A stretch of DNA of 64,000 nucleotides, from NCBI RefSeq assembly GCF_000772965.1, contig NZ_JPVQ01000006.1:1-64000 (forward strand). Reading direction: 5' to 3'. A program made the position numbers and the translations under genes. Positions 1-8,161 of this stretch are shown piece by piece (position 1 is the stretch's first letter; every line of letters begins with the position of its first letter). The stretch is from Ureibacillus massiliensis 4400831 = CIP 108448 = CCUG 49529 (GTDB lineage: Bacteria > Bacillota > Bacilli > Bacillales_A > Planococcaceae). Below the pieces are notes generated by a model. The model had not been told where the DNA came from. It saw only the letters and a program-made list of their open reading frames with translations, and searched no databases.

Positions 1-81
1 TTTTTTGTGATTTTCAATTTTTCATAGAAGTTTTGACACTACCATAACTTTACTTTTCACCCAAAAAGTGTATAATTGTCT

Positions 82-140
82 TTTGTTCGATGAAAACTAT
101 TACATTCTACTCTAATTTTGTATACTAATGCAAAGTTTTT
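82..140 (+). repeat. 59-bp dispersed element, copy A, upstream of tatC
   Basis: This stretch aligns without gaps to 4541-4599, about 42 of 59 bases identical by eye. It includes an exact 11-mer AAACTATTACA (94-104) and an exact 10-mer CAAAGTTTTT (131-140), 26 bases apart in both copies. Copy A lies about 110 bp upstream of tatC; copy B lies upstream of the Tat cargo operon. The function is unknown; a shared operator or upstream activating element is an inference. Confidence 0.5.
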
Positions 141-251
141 GTTCAAAAAAATTTTAAAAATGTTCACATTTACCAAAACATTATTATTTTTCATAGATTC
201 ATATCATCTGAATCGTCTCTTTTATTTTTACATAGAAAAGGTGGTGTGTGT

Positions 252-992
252 GTGGAAGAACAAGAATTTACACTTGTGGAACATTTAACTGAATTGAGAA
301 AAAGATTGATTATAATTAGTATAATTTTTCTTGTGACTCTTATCATCGGCTTTGTGTTTGCACCGAACATTTTACAATTTTTAAAGAGTCAAGAGATTGC
401 TCAAAGTGTTGAATGGAACGTCTTTGGTTATACTGACGGGATTCAAATCTATGTAAAATGCGCAATATTGGTTGCAATTTGTTTTACTCTTCCAATAGGT
501 ATGCATCAGCTTTGGTTATTTATGAAACCAGGTTTAACGAATAAAGAAGCAAGAGTGGCAGCAAGGTTTATCCCCGTTGCTTTTATCCTATTTATTGTAG
601 GTGTCTCTTTTAGTTACTTTATTTTGTTTCCATTAATGCTAAATTTCATGTCAAATATTAATGCATCCATCGGTGCTGTTGAAACTTATGGCATGAACCA
701 ATACTTTACATTAATGTTTAATATGCTTATTCCAATTGGTATCGTGTTCGAATTACCTGTCGTTATACTTTTTTTAACAAGATTAGGTATAGTTACACCA
801 CAACGTTTAAGAAAAATGCGAAAAGTATCATACTTAATATTAGTTATTATTGGTGTTATGATTTCACCACCAGATTTCGTATCTGATTTCTTAATTATAA
901 TTCCACTATTACTTTTATTTGAAATAAGTATTATTGTTTCAGAAAGAACGTATAGAAAAAAGATGCTTGATGAGGTACAAGAAAACGACTAG
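252..992 (+). CDS. tatC: Sec-independent protein translocase subunit TatC
   Basis: Polytopic membrane receptor of the twin-arginine translocase; it binds the RR signal peptide of folded cargo and recruits TatA. The 246-residue product has the TatC amino-terminal signature HLTELRKR followed by six hydrophobic segments, and its length is normal for Bacillus TatC. An in-frame GTG at 246 is also possible, but GTG at 252 is preferred because it sits 7 bases after the GGTGG ribosome-binding site (240-244). The next gene, tatA, begins 14 bases downstream, so the two form a minimal TatAC operon. The divergent Tat cargo operon at 1.9-4.4 kb is the likely main client. Confidence 0.95.
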   Translation: MEEQEFTLVEHLTELRKRLIIISIIFLVTLIIGFVFAPNILQFLKSQEIAQSVEWNVFGYTDGIQIYVKCAILVAICFTLPIGMHQLWLFMKPGLTNKEARVAARFIPVAFILFIVGVSFSYFILFPLMLNFMSNINASIGAVETYGMNQYFTLMFNMLIPIGIVFELPVVILFLTRLGIVTPQRLRKMRKVSYLILVIIGVMISPPDFVSDFLIIIPLLLLFEISIIVSERTYRKKMLDEVQEND

Positions 993-1006
993 AGGAGGTT
1001 TATCTA

Positions 1007-1219
1007 ATGTTTCAATCAATCGGAGTTCCAGGACTAGTTATCATCTTAGTAATCGCTTTAATCATTTTTGGTCCATCTAAATTACCACAGCTTGGTCGAG
1101 CAGTTGGACAAACTTTAAAAGAATTTAAAGATGGTACTAAGGAAGTCGTAGATGATGTCAAACAGGAATTTGTTTTAGATGACAGCAAAAAAGAGAAAGA
1201 AAATGAAGAAAAAAAATAA
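1007..1219 (+). CDS. tatA: Twin-arginine translocase pore subunit TatA (copy 1)
   Basis: Single-span membrane protein that oligomerises to form the Tat conduit. The 70-residue product has a short N-out hydrophobic helix, the conserved hinge [12 protein letters not shown], an amphipathic helix and a highly charged Lys/Glu tail, as in Gram-positive TatA. A strong AGGAGG site precedes the ATG, 14 bases after the tatC stop, so it is co-transcribed with tatC. A second tatA follows 135 bases later; the two differ mainly in their acidic tails, which suggests duplication with possible specialisation. In Gram-positive minimal systems TatA also serves the TatB role. Confidence 0.95.
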   Translation: MFQSIGVPGLVIILVIALIIFGPSKLPQLGRAVGQTLKEFKDGTKEVVDDVKQEFVLDDSKKEKENEEKK

Positions 1220-1249
1220 CCGACATATTTCAATAATGGTCGGTCCTTT

Positions 1250-1287
1250 CTAGAGACGAGTGTAATGAAAGTTGCACTTGTATCTAG
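1250..1287 (+). other. Hairpin between the two tatA genes
   Basis: TCTAGA at 1250-1255 pairs with TCTAGA at 1282-1287. Between them ACGAGTGTAA pairs with TTGCACTTGT using two G-U pairs, giving a long stem with a six-base loop. No T run follows, so it looks like an RNA processing or stability structure, or an operator, rather than a terminator. Confidence 0.45.
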
Positions 1288-1354
1288 AGGGGATGACTAT
1301 CATAATATTGAAATAGTTATTGCTTTACGATAAAACAATTGGAGGAAAATGTAT

Positions 1355-1552
1355 ATGTTTCAATCAATCGGAATTCCAGGATTAATTATCATTTTAGTCA
1401 TAATTTTAATTATATTTGGTCCTAAAAAATTACCACAATTAGGTCGCTCAATTGGAGAAACTTTAAAAAACTTTAAAGACTCTACAAAAGACGTGATTGA
1501 CGATGTTACAGAAGAAGAAACTGACACTAAAAAAGCTAAAGAAGTAAAATAA
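1355..1552 (+). CDS. tatA: Twin-arginine translocase pore subunit TatA (copy 2)
   Basis: Second TatA-family protein, 65 residues. It has the same [10 protein letters not shown] start, the [12 protein letters not shown] hinge and an amphipathic helix, but a shorter tail. An ATG at 1349 is in frame, yet the GGAGG at 1341-1345 is only 3 bases from it and 9 bases from ATG 1355, so 1355 is chosen. The distance from the first tatA and the hairpin between them suggest separate or graded expression. A strong terminator follows at 1583. Tandem TatA paralogues could serve different cargos, or simply raise the TatA:TatC ratio. Confidence 0.93.
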   Translation: MFQSIGIPGLIIILVIILIIFGPKKLPQLGRSIGETLKNFKDSTKDVIDDVTEEETDTKKAKEVK

Positions 1553-1582
1553 TTAGCAATATGGCTTCAAAATGTTAATATT

Positions 1583-1619
1583 AGGCAGTTGGAATCATTG
1601 ATTCCAGCTGCCTTTTTTT
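1583..1619 (+). terminator. Intrinsic terminator of the tat operon
   Basis: Stem GGCAGTTGGAAT / ATTCCAGCTGCC with a small loop, followed by seven T residues. It closes the tatC-tatA-tatA region on the plus strand. Confidence 0.85.
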
Positions 1620-1805
1620 CATACTTATGTATTATTTGCATTCCACAGCAATTATCCCTATGCCTCTCCCCTCTAACAGGCGCTTTAAAGCTGTTACAAT
1701 CCTTTAATGCATATTTGTTCTATTAAGTGAATCACGGTGCTACAGCGCCTGCTAGAGATGTTTTCAAATATGGTACAAATAGCTTTTACTTTTGTCCAAA
1801 GTTAA

Positions 1806-1841
1806 AAAAGGTTATCTCAGAAAAAACTGAGATAACCTTTT
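1806..1841. terminator. Bidirectional terminator
   Basis: Perfect stem GGTTATCTCAG / CTGAGATAACC around a run of A residues, with T-rich sequence after it on both strands. It separates the tat genes from the convergent GMC oxidoreductase operon. The rest of 1620-1895 shows no ORF or other structure I can support. Confidence 0.8.
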
Positions 1842-1895
1842 GTTTTGTTGACTAGAAATCTAACAATTTAATTTTTAATCCGTTTAAAAAATAGA

Positions 1896-3653
1896 TTAAA
1901 CTAAAGAGCCGCCTTCTTTAATAAATTTCTCGATTCCTTCTGCTGCACGGTAAGCAAGAGCTCCAACTGTTGCTGTTGGGTTATAACCTGAGTTATGAGG
2001 GAATGCAGATGCACCTACAACGAATACATTGTCAGCATCCCACATTTGAAGGTAGCTGTTAACTGCAGATGTTTCAGGATCATTCCCCATAATTACACCG
2101 CCAGTATTATGTGTTGATTGGTAATTAGCAATATTGAAATCACCAAGTTCAAGACCATTTACTTTAATATACGTTGCATTCATTTTCTTACCAATTTCTT
2201 CTGCTTTTTCAGCTAAGTATTTAGACAATTTTTTATCTTGATCATGGTAATTAAATGTCATACGAATTAATGGCATGCCATAGTCATCTGTATAAGTTGG
2301 ATCAAGGTCTAAATAGTTATAACGGTTAGGAAGTGATGCACCTTGACCACCAATTGAAACGTTTCGGTGATACCATTTTAGTGTTGCCGCTTTCCATTCT
2401 TTACCCCATCCAGGTAGACCTTCAATTGGAGGTACTGGATTCGTAGCGATTGGACGTTTACCTGTTTGCATCACACGAAGTGCTCCACCATGTAGGAAAT
2501 CAACATCAGAGTGATCGAAGTTATCACAGTTGAAATCATCAATAACTGCTCCAAGCGCTCCTGCACCTGCATAGCTATTAAATTCTTTATCTTCAAAGAA
2601 TAAACTTGCTCCTGATTGTTGCACTTGATAGCAATAGTTTTTCCCAACTACACCTGTTTGTGTTTCAGGATTATACGGCTTTCCAAGTTTAGAATTTAAT
2701 AATAAGCGTACATTGTTAAATACATAACTTGTAAGTACAACAACATCTGCTTCTTGAATATACTCTTCTCCCGTAATCGTATCACGGAATACAACACCGG
2801 AAGCTTTTCCGTCTGTATGTAAAACTTTAATAACTGTTGAATGTGGTCTTACAGTGAACTTACCTGTTTGTTTTGCAACAGGTAATACTGTTACAACAGG
2901 GTCTGCTTTCGCTCCATATTCACAACCGTAATGCTCACAAAATGCACAGTATTGACATGCTGCACGAGAAATTCCATCTTCGTTTGTGTATGCCTCTGTT
3001 AAATTAGCAGTTGGTACAATATAAGGGTTGTATCCTAACTCTGTTGAAGCATCCATGAACATTTTCATCATTGGTGAAACTTTCATTGGTCCAACAGGAT
3101 ATTTTTTCTTTTCTCCGTTTTTGTCAAATACAGCACGACGAGGAGGAGCCATTGGACCCTCATCTTCTTGACCACCTATACCTGCCATACCTTCGAATTT
3201 TTCAAAGTACGGTTGTAATTCATCATATGTAATACCCCAGTCTTGAATAGGCATATCATTCGGAATTTTTCCTTCTCCGTAACGTTCGATTGTTTTAGAA
3301 CGAATTTCAAAATCATATGGACCAAAACGATATGTTTGTCCATTCCAGTGAGCTCCTGCTCCTCCGACACCATCACCAGGATAAAATGCTCCATATTGAC
3401 GCATTGGTAGTGCTGTCATTTTTGTATGATTACGGAATGTTACAGTATCTTTTGATAAATCCTGCATCATTTCTTTACGTGTAGAGTAACGAAGTTCATC
3501 ATGACCGTGTAAATAATCTGCCATGTCACGATCTTTACCTCTTTCAAGACCAATCACATCGTATCCTTTTTTTGTTAATTCTGAGGCGATAATACCGCCT
3601 GCCCAGCCTACACCAACGATTACAACATCTTTTTTCGGTAATTTTTCAGCCAT
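1896..3653 (-). CDS. GMC-family FAD oxidoreductase (gluconate 2-dehydrogenase flavoprotein type)
   Basis: Probable FAD-dependent polyol, sugar or sugar-acid dehydrogenase of the GMC family. Near residue 12 there is a Rossmann motif, VIVGVGWAGG, ending in an acidic residue. The GMC C-terminal region carries STHNTGG and GYNPTATVG. A cysteine cluster C233-x2-C-x2-C-x4-C244 is unusual for GMC enzymes and recalls the Fe-S site reported in bacterial membrane-bound FAD glucose dehydrogenases. There is no signal peptide; export is probably by hitchhiking on the RR signal of the upstream subunit. A GTG nine bases upstream is in frame, but AAAGGAG is best placed for ATG 3653. No cytochrome c subunit lies next to it. 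The substrate cannot be read from the sequence. Confidence 0.85.
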   Translation of the reverse strand: MAEKLPKKDVVIVGVGWAGGIIASELTKKGYDVIGLERGKDRDMADYLHGHDELRYSTRKEMMQDLSKDTVTFRNHTKMTALPMRQYGAFYPGDGVGGAGAHWNGQTYRFGPYDFEIRSKTIERYGEGKIPNDMPIQDWGITYDELQPYFEKFEGMAGIGGQEDEGPMAPPRRAVFDKNGEKKKYPVGPMKVSPMMKMFMDASTELGYNPYIVPTANLTEAYTNEDGISRAACQYCAFCEHYGCEYGAKADPVVTVLPVAKQTGKFTVRPHSTVIKVLHTDGKASGVVFRDTITGEEYIQEADVVVLTSYVFNNVRLLLNSKLGKPYNPETQTGVVGKNYCYQVQQSGASLFFEDKEFNSYAGAGALGAVIDDFNCDNFDHSDVDFLHGGALRVMQTGKRPIATNPVPPIEGLPGWGKEWKAATLKWYHRNVSIGGQGASLPNRYNYLDLDPTYTDDYGMPLIRMTFNYHDQDKKLSKYLAEKAEEIGKKMNATYIKVNGLELGDFNIANYQSTHNTGGVIMGNDPETSAVNSYLQMWDADNVFVVGASAFPHNSGYNPTATVGALAYRAAEGIEKFIKEGGSLV

Positions 3654-3667
3654 TTTATTCACTCCTT

Positions 3668-4426
3668 TTATTGATGATCACTTAAGCTTTTTGGTTCCAT
3701 TTCAACAAATTCGTCTTTTTCAATAATATTGGCATAAGACATTTGACTTCCTGGATATCGTTTCATTTTCCAACCTTCTAAACCGGCATTTCCTCCGTAT
3801 AAAGGATCAGCATACACGCCTTCAATCGTCATTTTTTTAAGTAAATTAAAGAAATCTTTTGAATTCGCACCGTTTAATGCTACATCCCCAGCTTCAAATT
3901 TCTGAAGTAACTCAATTTGTTTTTCTTCTTCTATTTCATAGAATTTTTTCTCTGCTAGTTTAAAAGCCTCTGCATCTAATGCTGTTACACCCATAGTAAA
4001 GAGGTCTTTATTTAAGATAGCGGATTGATTTCCTTGAGTAGGTTCTCCTTTTACGAAAGGACCTTGACGAAATTCTTTAGCGTTTGAACCAAATCCTCCA
4101 GCTAATTGATGATCGATATAATATCCTACTAACAATTCTTTAGCACCAGGTCCATTTTCATCTTTCGGGAAAATTTGCTCTGCAGCTGCTTCCACTGTAA
4201 GTAATTGTTCAATGTTGAAGAACATTAATGCTCGATTGAAATTAGCAGATTCAGTACCGTGTGATGAATGTGGGTCAGCAACTGTTGTTTCACCATCATT
4301 ATTTTTTACTACTAAACTAGTAACTGCTCCCCCTAGAACAATTCCGCCTAAAGTTAGACCAGAATTTTTTAAGAAATTACGTCTAGTCGATTTTTTTTCT
4401 GTAAAAGTTTCTTTGTTTTCTGACAT
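3668..4426 (-). CDS. Gluconate 2-dehydrogenase subunit 3 family protein, Tat signal
   Basis: Small (gamma-type) subunit partner of the GMC flavoprotein, 252 residues. The N terminus has a clear twin-arginine signal with R15-R16 in TRRNFLK, then a glycine-rich hydrophobic stretch, so the complex should be exported folded by Tat. In this family the small subunit is needed for maturation and export of the flavoprotein. Its gene ends 14 bases before the partner's ATG, and a strong AAGGAGG site precedes its own ATG. The tat genes lie just beyond the flavoprotein gene, a cargo-plus-translocase arrangement. Confidence 0.88.
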   Translation of the reverse strand: MSENKETFTEKKSTRRNFLKNSGLTLGGIVLGGAVTSLVVKNNDGETTVADPHSSHGTESANFNRALMFFNIEQLLTVEAAAEQIFPKDENGPGAKELLVGYYIDHQLAGGFGSNAKEFRQGPFVKGEPTQGNQSAILNKDLFTMGVTALDAEAFKLAEKKFYEIEEEKQIELLQKFEAGDVALNGANSKDFFNLLKKMTIEGVYADPLYGGNAGLEGWKMKRYPGSQMSYANIIEKDEFVEMEPKSLSDHQ

Positions 4427-4540
4427 AATGACTCCTCCTTGATAAATTTTGTTTAATAAAGTTCCTAAATTACTAACATAATCTACTTTACAATCATTGC
4501 AATTTGCTTTAATCTAGCAGTCTACAATTTTTCGAGTATG

Positions 4541-4599
4541 TTTGTCTGACGGAAACTATTACAATTTACCTTAGTTTTTAGTTTTTTTACAAAGTTTTT
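4541..4599 (+). repeat. 59-bp dispersed element, copy B, upstream of the Tat cargo operon
   Basis: Ungapped partner of 82-140 (about 71 % identical by eye), with the same exact 11-mer at 4553-4563 and 10-mer at 4590-4599. It lies 115-173 bp upstream of the minus-strand cargo operon. Its orientation on the chromosome equals copy A, so it is reversed relative to its downstream gene. The surrounding gap 4427-4861 holds otherwise only AT-rich sequence and the terminator at 4761. Confidence 0.5.
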
Positions 4600-4760
4600 T
4601 CTAACTAAAGTGTCGAAGTTTGATAATTTTATAGTTATTTTCGTATATTTCATTATTTAGAATCCTTCAAAAAGTAATAAAAAAGTTTTATATTTTGACA
4701 TTTAATAAATAAAAATAAGGTACAATTCGTAGATTTACACAAAAATACATAAAAAAAATA

Positions 4761-4798
4761 CAAAACACCTCGAGATTTAAAAATCTCGAGGTGTTTTG
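4761..4798 (-). terminator. Terminator of the carboxyltransferase operon
   Basis: Perfect 18-bp inverted repeat with a two-base loop. On the minus strand it is followed by a T-rich tail. It closes the epimerase–carboxyltransferase operon. Confidence 0.85.
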
Positions 4799-4861
4799 TG
4801 TACGCTCTTATACTAGAATCTGCTACTTTTATATTAAATTAATTATATGGTTTTCAACCTT

Positions 4862-6409
4862 TTATAATGGTATATTCCCATGTTTCTTAGCTGGTCTTGT
4901 TTCTTCTTTGTTAGAAAGCATGTCTAAAGCTTGTATTAACTTGATACGAGTTTCACGTGGGTCTATAACATCATCTACCATACCACGGGATGCTGCAACA
5001 TATGGATTTGCGAATTTTTCTTTATATTCTTCAATCTTCGCTGCACGTGTGCTTTCTGGATCTTCCGATTTAGCAATTTCATTGGCAAAGATAATATTGG
5101 CTGCCCCTGCCGCACCCATTACAGCGATTTCAGCATTTGGCCATGCAAATACTAAATCCGCTCCAATTGCTTTTGAGTTTAATGCAACGTACGCCCCACC
5201 ATAAGCTTTACGTAAAATTACTGTAATCTTTGGAACCGTTGCTTCTGAATACGCATACAAAATTTTCGCACCATGACGTATAATTCCACCATGCTCCTGT
5301 TTAACACCAGGGAAGAAACCGGATACATCTTCAAATGTGATTAGCGGAATATTAAATGCATCACATGTACGAATGAAGCGTGATGCTTTATCGGAAGAGT
5401 CGATGTCTAATCCACCAGCTAGCGCCTTCGGTTGGTTACAAACTAAGCCAACTGATTCTCCACCAATTCTAGCAAAACCTACGACAACATTTTTAGCAAA
5501 CTCTGAATGCACTTCCATGAAAGAGCCTTCATCTACGACTTGCTCTACTACTCTACGAACATCATAAGGCTTCGTAGGTTCAATTGGTACAAAATCAATA
5601 ATATCTGGACGATAATCATCCGTTTCTGGACGAGGAAACTTTGGCGCTTTTTCCTTATTGTTTTGTGGTAAATAGCTTAGTAATTGTCGAATTTGTTCAA
5701 TAGATTCTTCTTCATTTGGAGCACGGAAATGAGCGTTCCCACTAATCGTATTGTGTACTTTCGATCCTCCTAAATCTTCAGAAGATATCTTTTCCCCTGT
5801 CACCGTTTCGATTACTTTTGGTCCAGTAATGAACATTTGCGACGTTTTATCCACCATTAGAATAAAATCTGTAATAGCTGGTGAATAAACGGCCCCTCCT
5901 GCACAAGGTCCCATAATGACAGAGATTTGTGGAATTACCCCTGAATAAATGGAATTGCGATAGAAAATATGCCCATAACCGTCTAAAGATAGTACCCCTT
6001 CTTGGATACGTGCACCACCTGAGTCATTAATACCGATGAATGGCGTTCCGTTTTTAGCAGCTAAATCCATTACAGCCGCAATTTTCTTTGCATGCATTTC
6101 ACCTAATGCTCCACCAAACACAGTGAAATCCTGCGCAAATAAATAAACATTACGTCCATTAATTTTTCCAAAGCCAGTGACAACCCCATCACCAGGTCCT
6201 TCTAGTTTGTCCATTCCAAAGTCAGTCGTTCTATGTGTAATAAATGGGTTGATTTCTACAAATGTACCCTCATCTAATAATAAATCGATACGTTCACGAG
6301 CTGTTAGCTTTCCTTTTTCATGTTGCTTATCGATTCTTTTATCCCCTCCGCCAAGTTCAATCTCTCTTTTGCGGTCATACATTTCATTGATTTTATCAAA
6401 CATGTCCAT
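4862..6409 (-). CDS. pccB: Acyl-CoA (propionyl-CoA) carboxylase carboxyltransferase subunit
   Basis: Transfers a carboxyl group from carboxybiotin to propionyl-CoA, giving (S)-methylmalonyl-CoA; B. subtilis YqjD type. The 515-residue protein has two crotonase-fold halves with the oxyanion-hole glycines GPCAGGAVYSP in the N half and RKAYGGAYVA in the C half. The start is ATG 6409, about 9 bases after an AGGGGAT site and 5 bases after the epimerase stop. Epimerase and mutase genes nearby support propionyl-CoA rather than a decarboxylase role. No dedicated biotin carboxylase or biotin carrier gene lies next to it; accB-accC occur 33 kb away. Sodium-pump decarboxylase alpha subunits share this fold, but no membrane beta subunit is present. 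Confidence 0.9.
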   Translation of the reverse strand: MDMFDKINEMYDRKREIELGGGDKRIDKQHEKGKLTARERIDLLLDEGTFVEINPFITHRTTDFGMDKLEGPGDGVVTGFGKINGRNVYLFAQDFTVFGGALGEMHAKKIAAVMDLAAKNGTPFIGINDSGGARIQEGVLSLDGYGHIFYRNSIYSGVIPQISVIMGPCAGGAVYSPAITDFILMVDKTSQMFITGPKVIETVTGEKISSEDLGGSKVHNTISGNAHFRAPNEEESIEQIRQLLSYLPQNNKEKAPKFPRPETDDYRPDIIDFVPIEPTKPYDVRRVVEQVVDEGSFMEVHSEFAKNVVVGFARIGGESVGLVCNQPKALAGGLDIDSSDKASRFIRTCDAFNIPLITFEDVSGFFPGVKQEHGGIIRHGAKILYAYSEATVPKITVILRKAYGGAYVALNSKAIGADLVFAWPNAEIAVMGAAGAANIIFANEIAKSEDPESTRAAKIEEYKEKFANPYVAASRGMVDDVIDPRETRIKLIQALDMLSNKEETRPAKKHGNIPL

Positions 6410-6414
6410 TTCTA

Positions 6415-6825
6415 CTAATCCCCTTTTTCACCTTTGTCATATAATTCATATAAAACACCGAAAGATTCTTTCGGATGAATAAATGCAGCCTCAGCCCCAC
6501 CTGCAGCAGGTACTGGTTCTTCAGAAAGTAGTCGAACCCCTTTTCCCTTTAAATCTTGCATCTCTTCTCTGATGTCTTTCACCTTAAAGGCTACATGCTG
6601 AATTCCTTCCCCACGTTTTTGAATATGATTATAAATAGCCCCTTCTTCACTTAAAGGTTCTAATAATTCGATGTGCACATTCCCAGCGTCAAGAAATGCA
6701 ACGCGGACATTTTGTGATGGCACTTCTTCGATTTTCAAAAGCTTTAATCCTAGTACTTCGGTATAATATGTAATTTGCTCTTCCAAATTTCTTACAGAAA
6801 TTCCAATATGATCTACCTTTTCCAT
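6415..6825 (-). CDS. mce: Methylmalonyl-CoA epimerase
   Basis: Interconverts (S)- and (R)-methylmalonyl-CoA between the carboxylase and the mutase. The 136-residue protein has the VOC/glyoxalase fold: MEKVDHIGISVRNLE with the first metal histidine, later GIQHVAFKV with the second, and a glutamate near the C terminus (LYELYD). The ORF is open further upstream, but ATG 6825 is preferred because AGAAGGGGTG lies just before it and the protein then has family length. It overlaps nothing and sits 5 bases before the carboxyltransferase gene, so the two form an operon, as yqjC-yqjD in B. subtilis. Confidence 0.9.
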   Translation of the reverse strand: MEKVDHIGISVRNLEEQITYYTEVLGLKLLKIEEVPSQNVRVAFLDAGNVHIELLEPLSEEGAIYNHIQKRGEGIQHVAFKVKDIREEMQDLKGKGVRLLSEEPVPAAGGAEAAFIHPKESFGVLYELYDKGEKGD

Positions 6826-6950
6826 TATAACACCCCTTCTGTTATAGTACATATTAATTGTAACGAAATTCACAAGAATGTGCTACGGGACTTTTCGAAT
6901 TATTTCAAATTTGATAAACTATCTTTAAGAAAAGAAGGAGCGATTTTAAT

Positions 6951-7046
6951 ATGAGCAATAAAAAATTTCAGAAAATAGTAGTATATATTATGATTATTAT
7001 TATGATTCTATCAACGTTTGCATTTGGTTTATCATTATTTATTTAA
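6951..7046 (+). CDS. prli42: Prli42-like stressosome-associated membrane miniprotein
   Basis: A 31-codon ORF starts at ATG 6951, 10 bases after a strong AAGAAGGAG site. It encodes MSNKKFQKIVVYIM, followed by an Ile/Met-rich hydrophobic helix ending at FGLSLFI. The size, the basic MSNKK start and the single membrane span match the Prli42 family, described in Listeria as the membrane anchor of the stressosome. It is too short for ordinary gene callers. It is the only plus-strand gene in this stretch, between the epimerase and yqjA. The family call rests on recalled sequence, not on a search. Confidence 0.75.
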   Translation: MSNKKFQKIVVYIMIIIMILSTFAFGLSLFI

Positions 7047-7050
7047 AATT

Positions 7051-7079
7051 AAGCGATTACCTCTTTCGGTAATCGCTTA
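7051..7079. terminator. Bidirectional terminator between prli42 and yqjA
   Basis: Stem AAGCGATTACC / GGTAATCGCTT with a six-base loop. Its right arm overlaps the TAA of the minus-strand yqjA gene, and its left side follows the prli42 stop by a few bases. Confidence 0.75.
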
Positions 7080-8042
7080 TTCTATTGGTTTTAAGCCTTT
7101 AAAGGATTGTTTTATTTCAAGATATTGATCCATTTCCTCTATAAATTGATATAGGGATGCCATAGCGACAAATTTTTCATGGGATTCTGGTAGAGGCATT
7201 TCTGCAAATTCTTTTTTAACAATATCTAGCTTGTCTCTAAAAGAACGTGCTGTATTTCCAGAATGCACATGATCCGCTAAATCCTTCATAAAATTTGCCA
7301 CTAATTCAACCTGCTGTACCATAACAGGAAGTGCTGTGATTTTTGGTAAAACACGCTCTATAATTTCCAATTGTCTTTCGCGCATATCAAAATATAAATA
7401 ATAAGCATTTTCCTTACGTGTTAAATGATTTTCAACATCCTTAAACGCTAAAGATTTCGCTTTATTTAATACATTTTCAGCATCGATTAATTCTTTACCA
7501 TCCCAAGAGGTGTCGCCGTTCTCCAAATATTCCACGATTTCAGAAAATATTTTGCGGTATAATTCTTCTATTTCTATTCGATAATTGTCCATCGTCTTTT
7601 GAATATCACCCATATACATGTTAACAATCAATGCAACTCCAAAGCCTATTGCCATTAACCCGAGCTCGTTATATAAAAGATCGAGTGTAAAATTTGCTTC
7701 AGAATATATATGCATCATGATTACTGCACTAGAAACAAATCCAGGTGCAGCGCCAACTATCACAATTGTTGGGATAAAGAGTAATATCATAACTGTTAAA
7801 ACAATTGGGTTATAACCAAATAATTCGAATGCCACAAATGAAAATGCCATACCTATTAAACTCGCTACAAAACGGGTGTATACTGCATGTACGGACTTTT
7901 TCTTTGTCGTTTGAATACAAAGAATCGTTAAAATACCTGCTGAAGTAAAAAACTCCAATCCGAAATATTGAGCTAATGCAATTGATAGAGCTGTACCTAT
8001 CGCAGTTTTTATTGTTCGATAACCGATTCGGAACTTTTTAAT
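7077..8042 (-). CDS. yqjA: Aromatic acid exporter family membrane protein, YqjA type, ATT start
   Basis: Membrane protein of the FUSC/aromatic-acid-exporter group: several N-terminal membrane spans, then a long helical cytoplasmic C-terminal half. From the first TTG (7958) the protein lacks the family N terminus. Extending the same frame gives KKFRIGYRTIKTAIGTALS before LEFFTSAGILTILCIQ, which restores the conserved start. No ATG, GTG or TTG lies before it; an ATT at 8042-8040 sits 8 bases after a perfect AAAGGAGG, so ATT is the likely start (321 residues). It lies between brxB and the epimerase genes, as yqiW-yqjA in B. subtilis. The substrate is unknown. Confidence 0.85.
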   Translation of the reverse strand: MKKFRIGYRTIKTAIGTALSIALAQYFGLEFFTSAGILTILCIQTTKKKSVHAVYTRFVASLIGMAFSFVAFELFGYNPIVLTVMILLFIPTIVIVGAAPGFVSSAVIMMHIYSEANFTLDLLYNELGLMAIGFGVALIVNMYMGDIQKTMDNYRIEIEELYRKIFSEIVEYLENGDTSWDGKELIDAENVLNKAKSLAFKDVENHLTRKENAYYLYFDMRERQLEIIERVLPKITALPVMVQQVELVANFMKDLADHVHSGNTARSFRDKLDIVKKEFAEMPLPESHEKFVAMASLYQFIEEMDQYLEIKQSFKGLKPIE

Positions 8043-8094
8043 ACAGACTGCCTCCTTTAGAAGTGTTCCCGATAAATATGTACTCTTAAAAAAA

Positions 8095-8156
8095 GAAATG
8101 AATGTAAGTCCTCAAGTAATTAAAAGCTTACTTAAGGACTATTTTCATTCATTTCA
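8095..8156 (-). terminator. Long terminator hairpin after brxB
   Basis: Extended imperfect stem GAAATGAATG...TAAGTCCT / AGGACT...CATTCATTTC. On the minus strand a run of six T residues follows. It separates brxB from yqjA. Confidence 0.8.
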
Positions 8157-8161
8157 TCAAA

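Noticed and set aside
1678-1752. Distant inverted pair CAGGCGCT / AGCGCCTG downstream of the tat operon
   Set aside because: Eight bases with a 59-base gap and no T run; too weak to call a structure.
4791-5204. 137-codon plus-strand ORF starting in the terminator
   Set aside because: Antisense to the carboxyltransferase gene and begins inside an inverted repeat.
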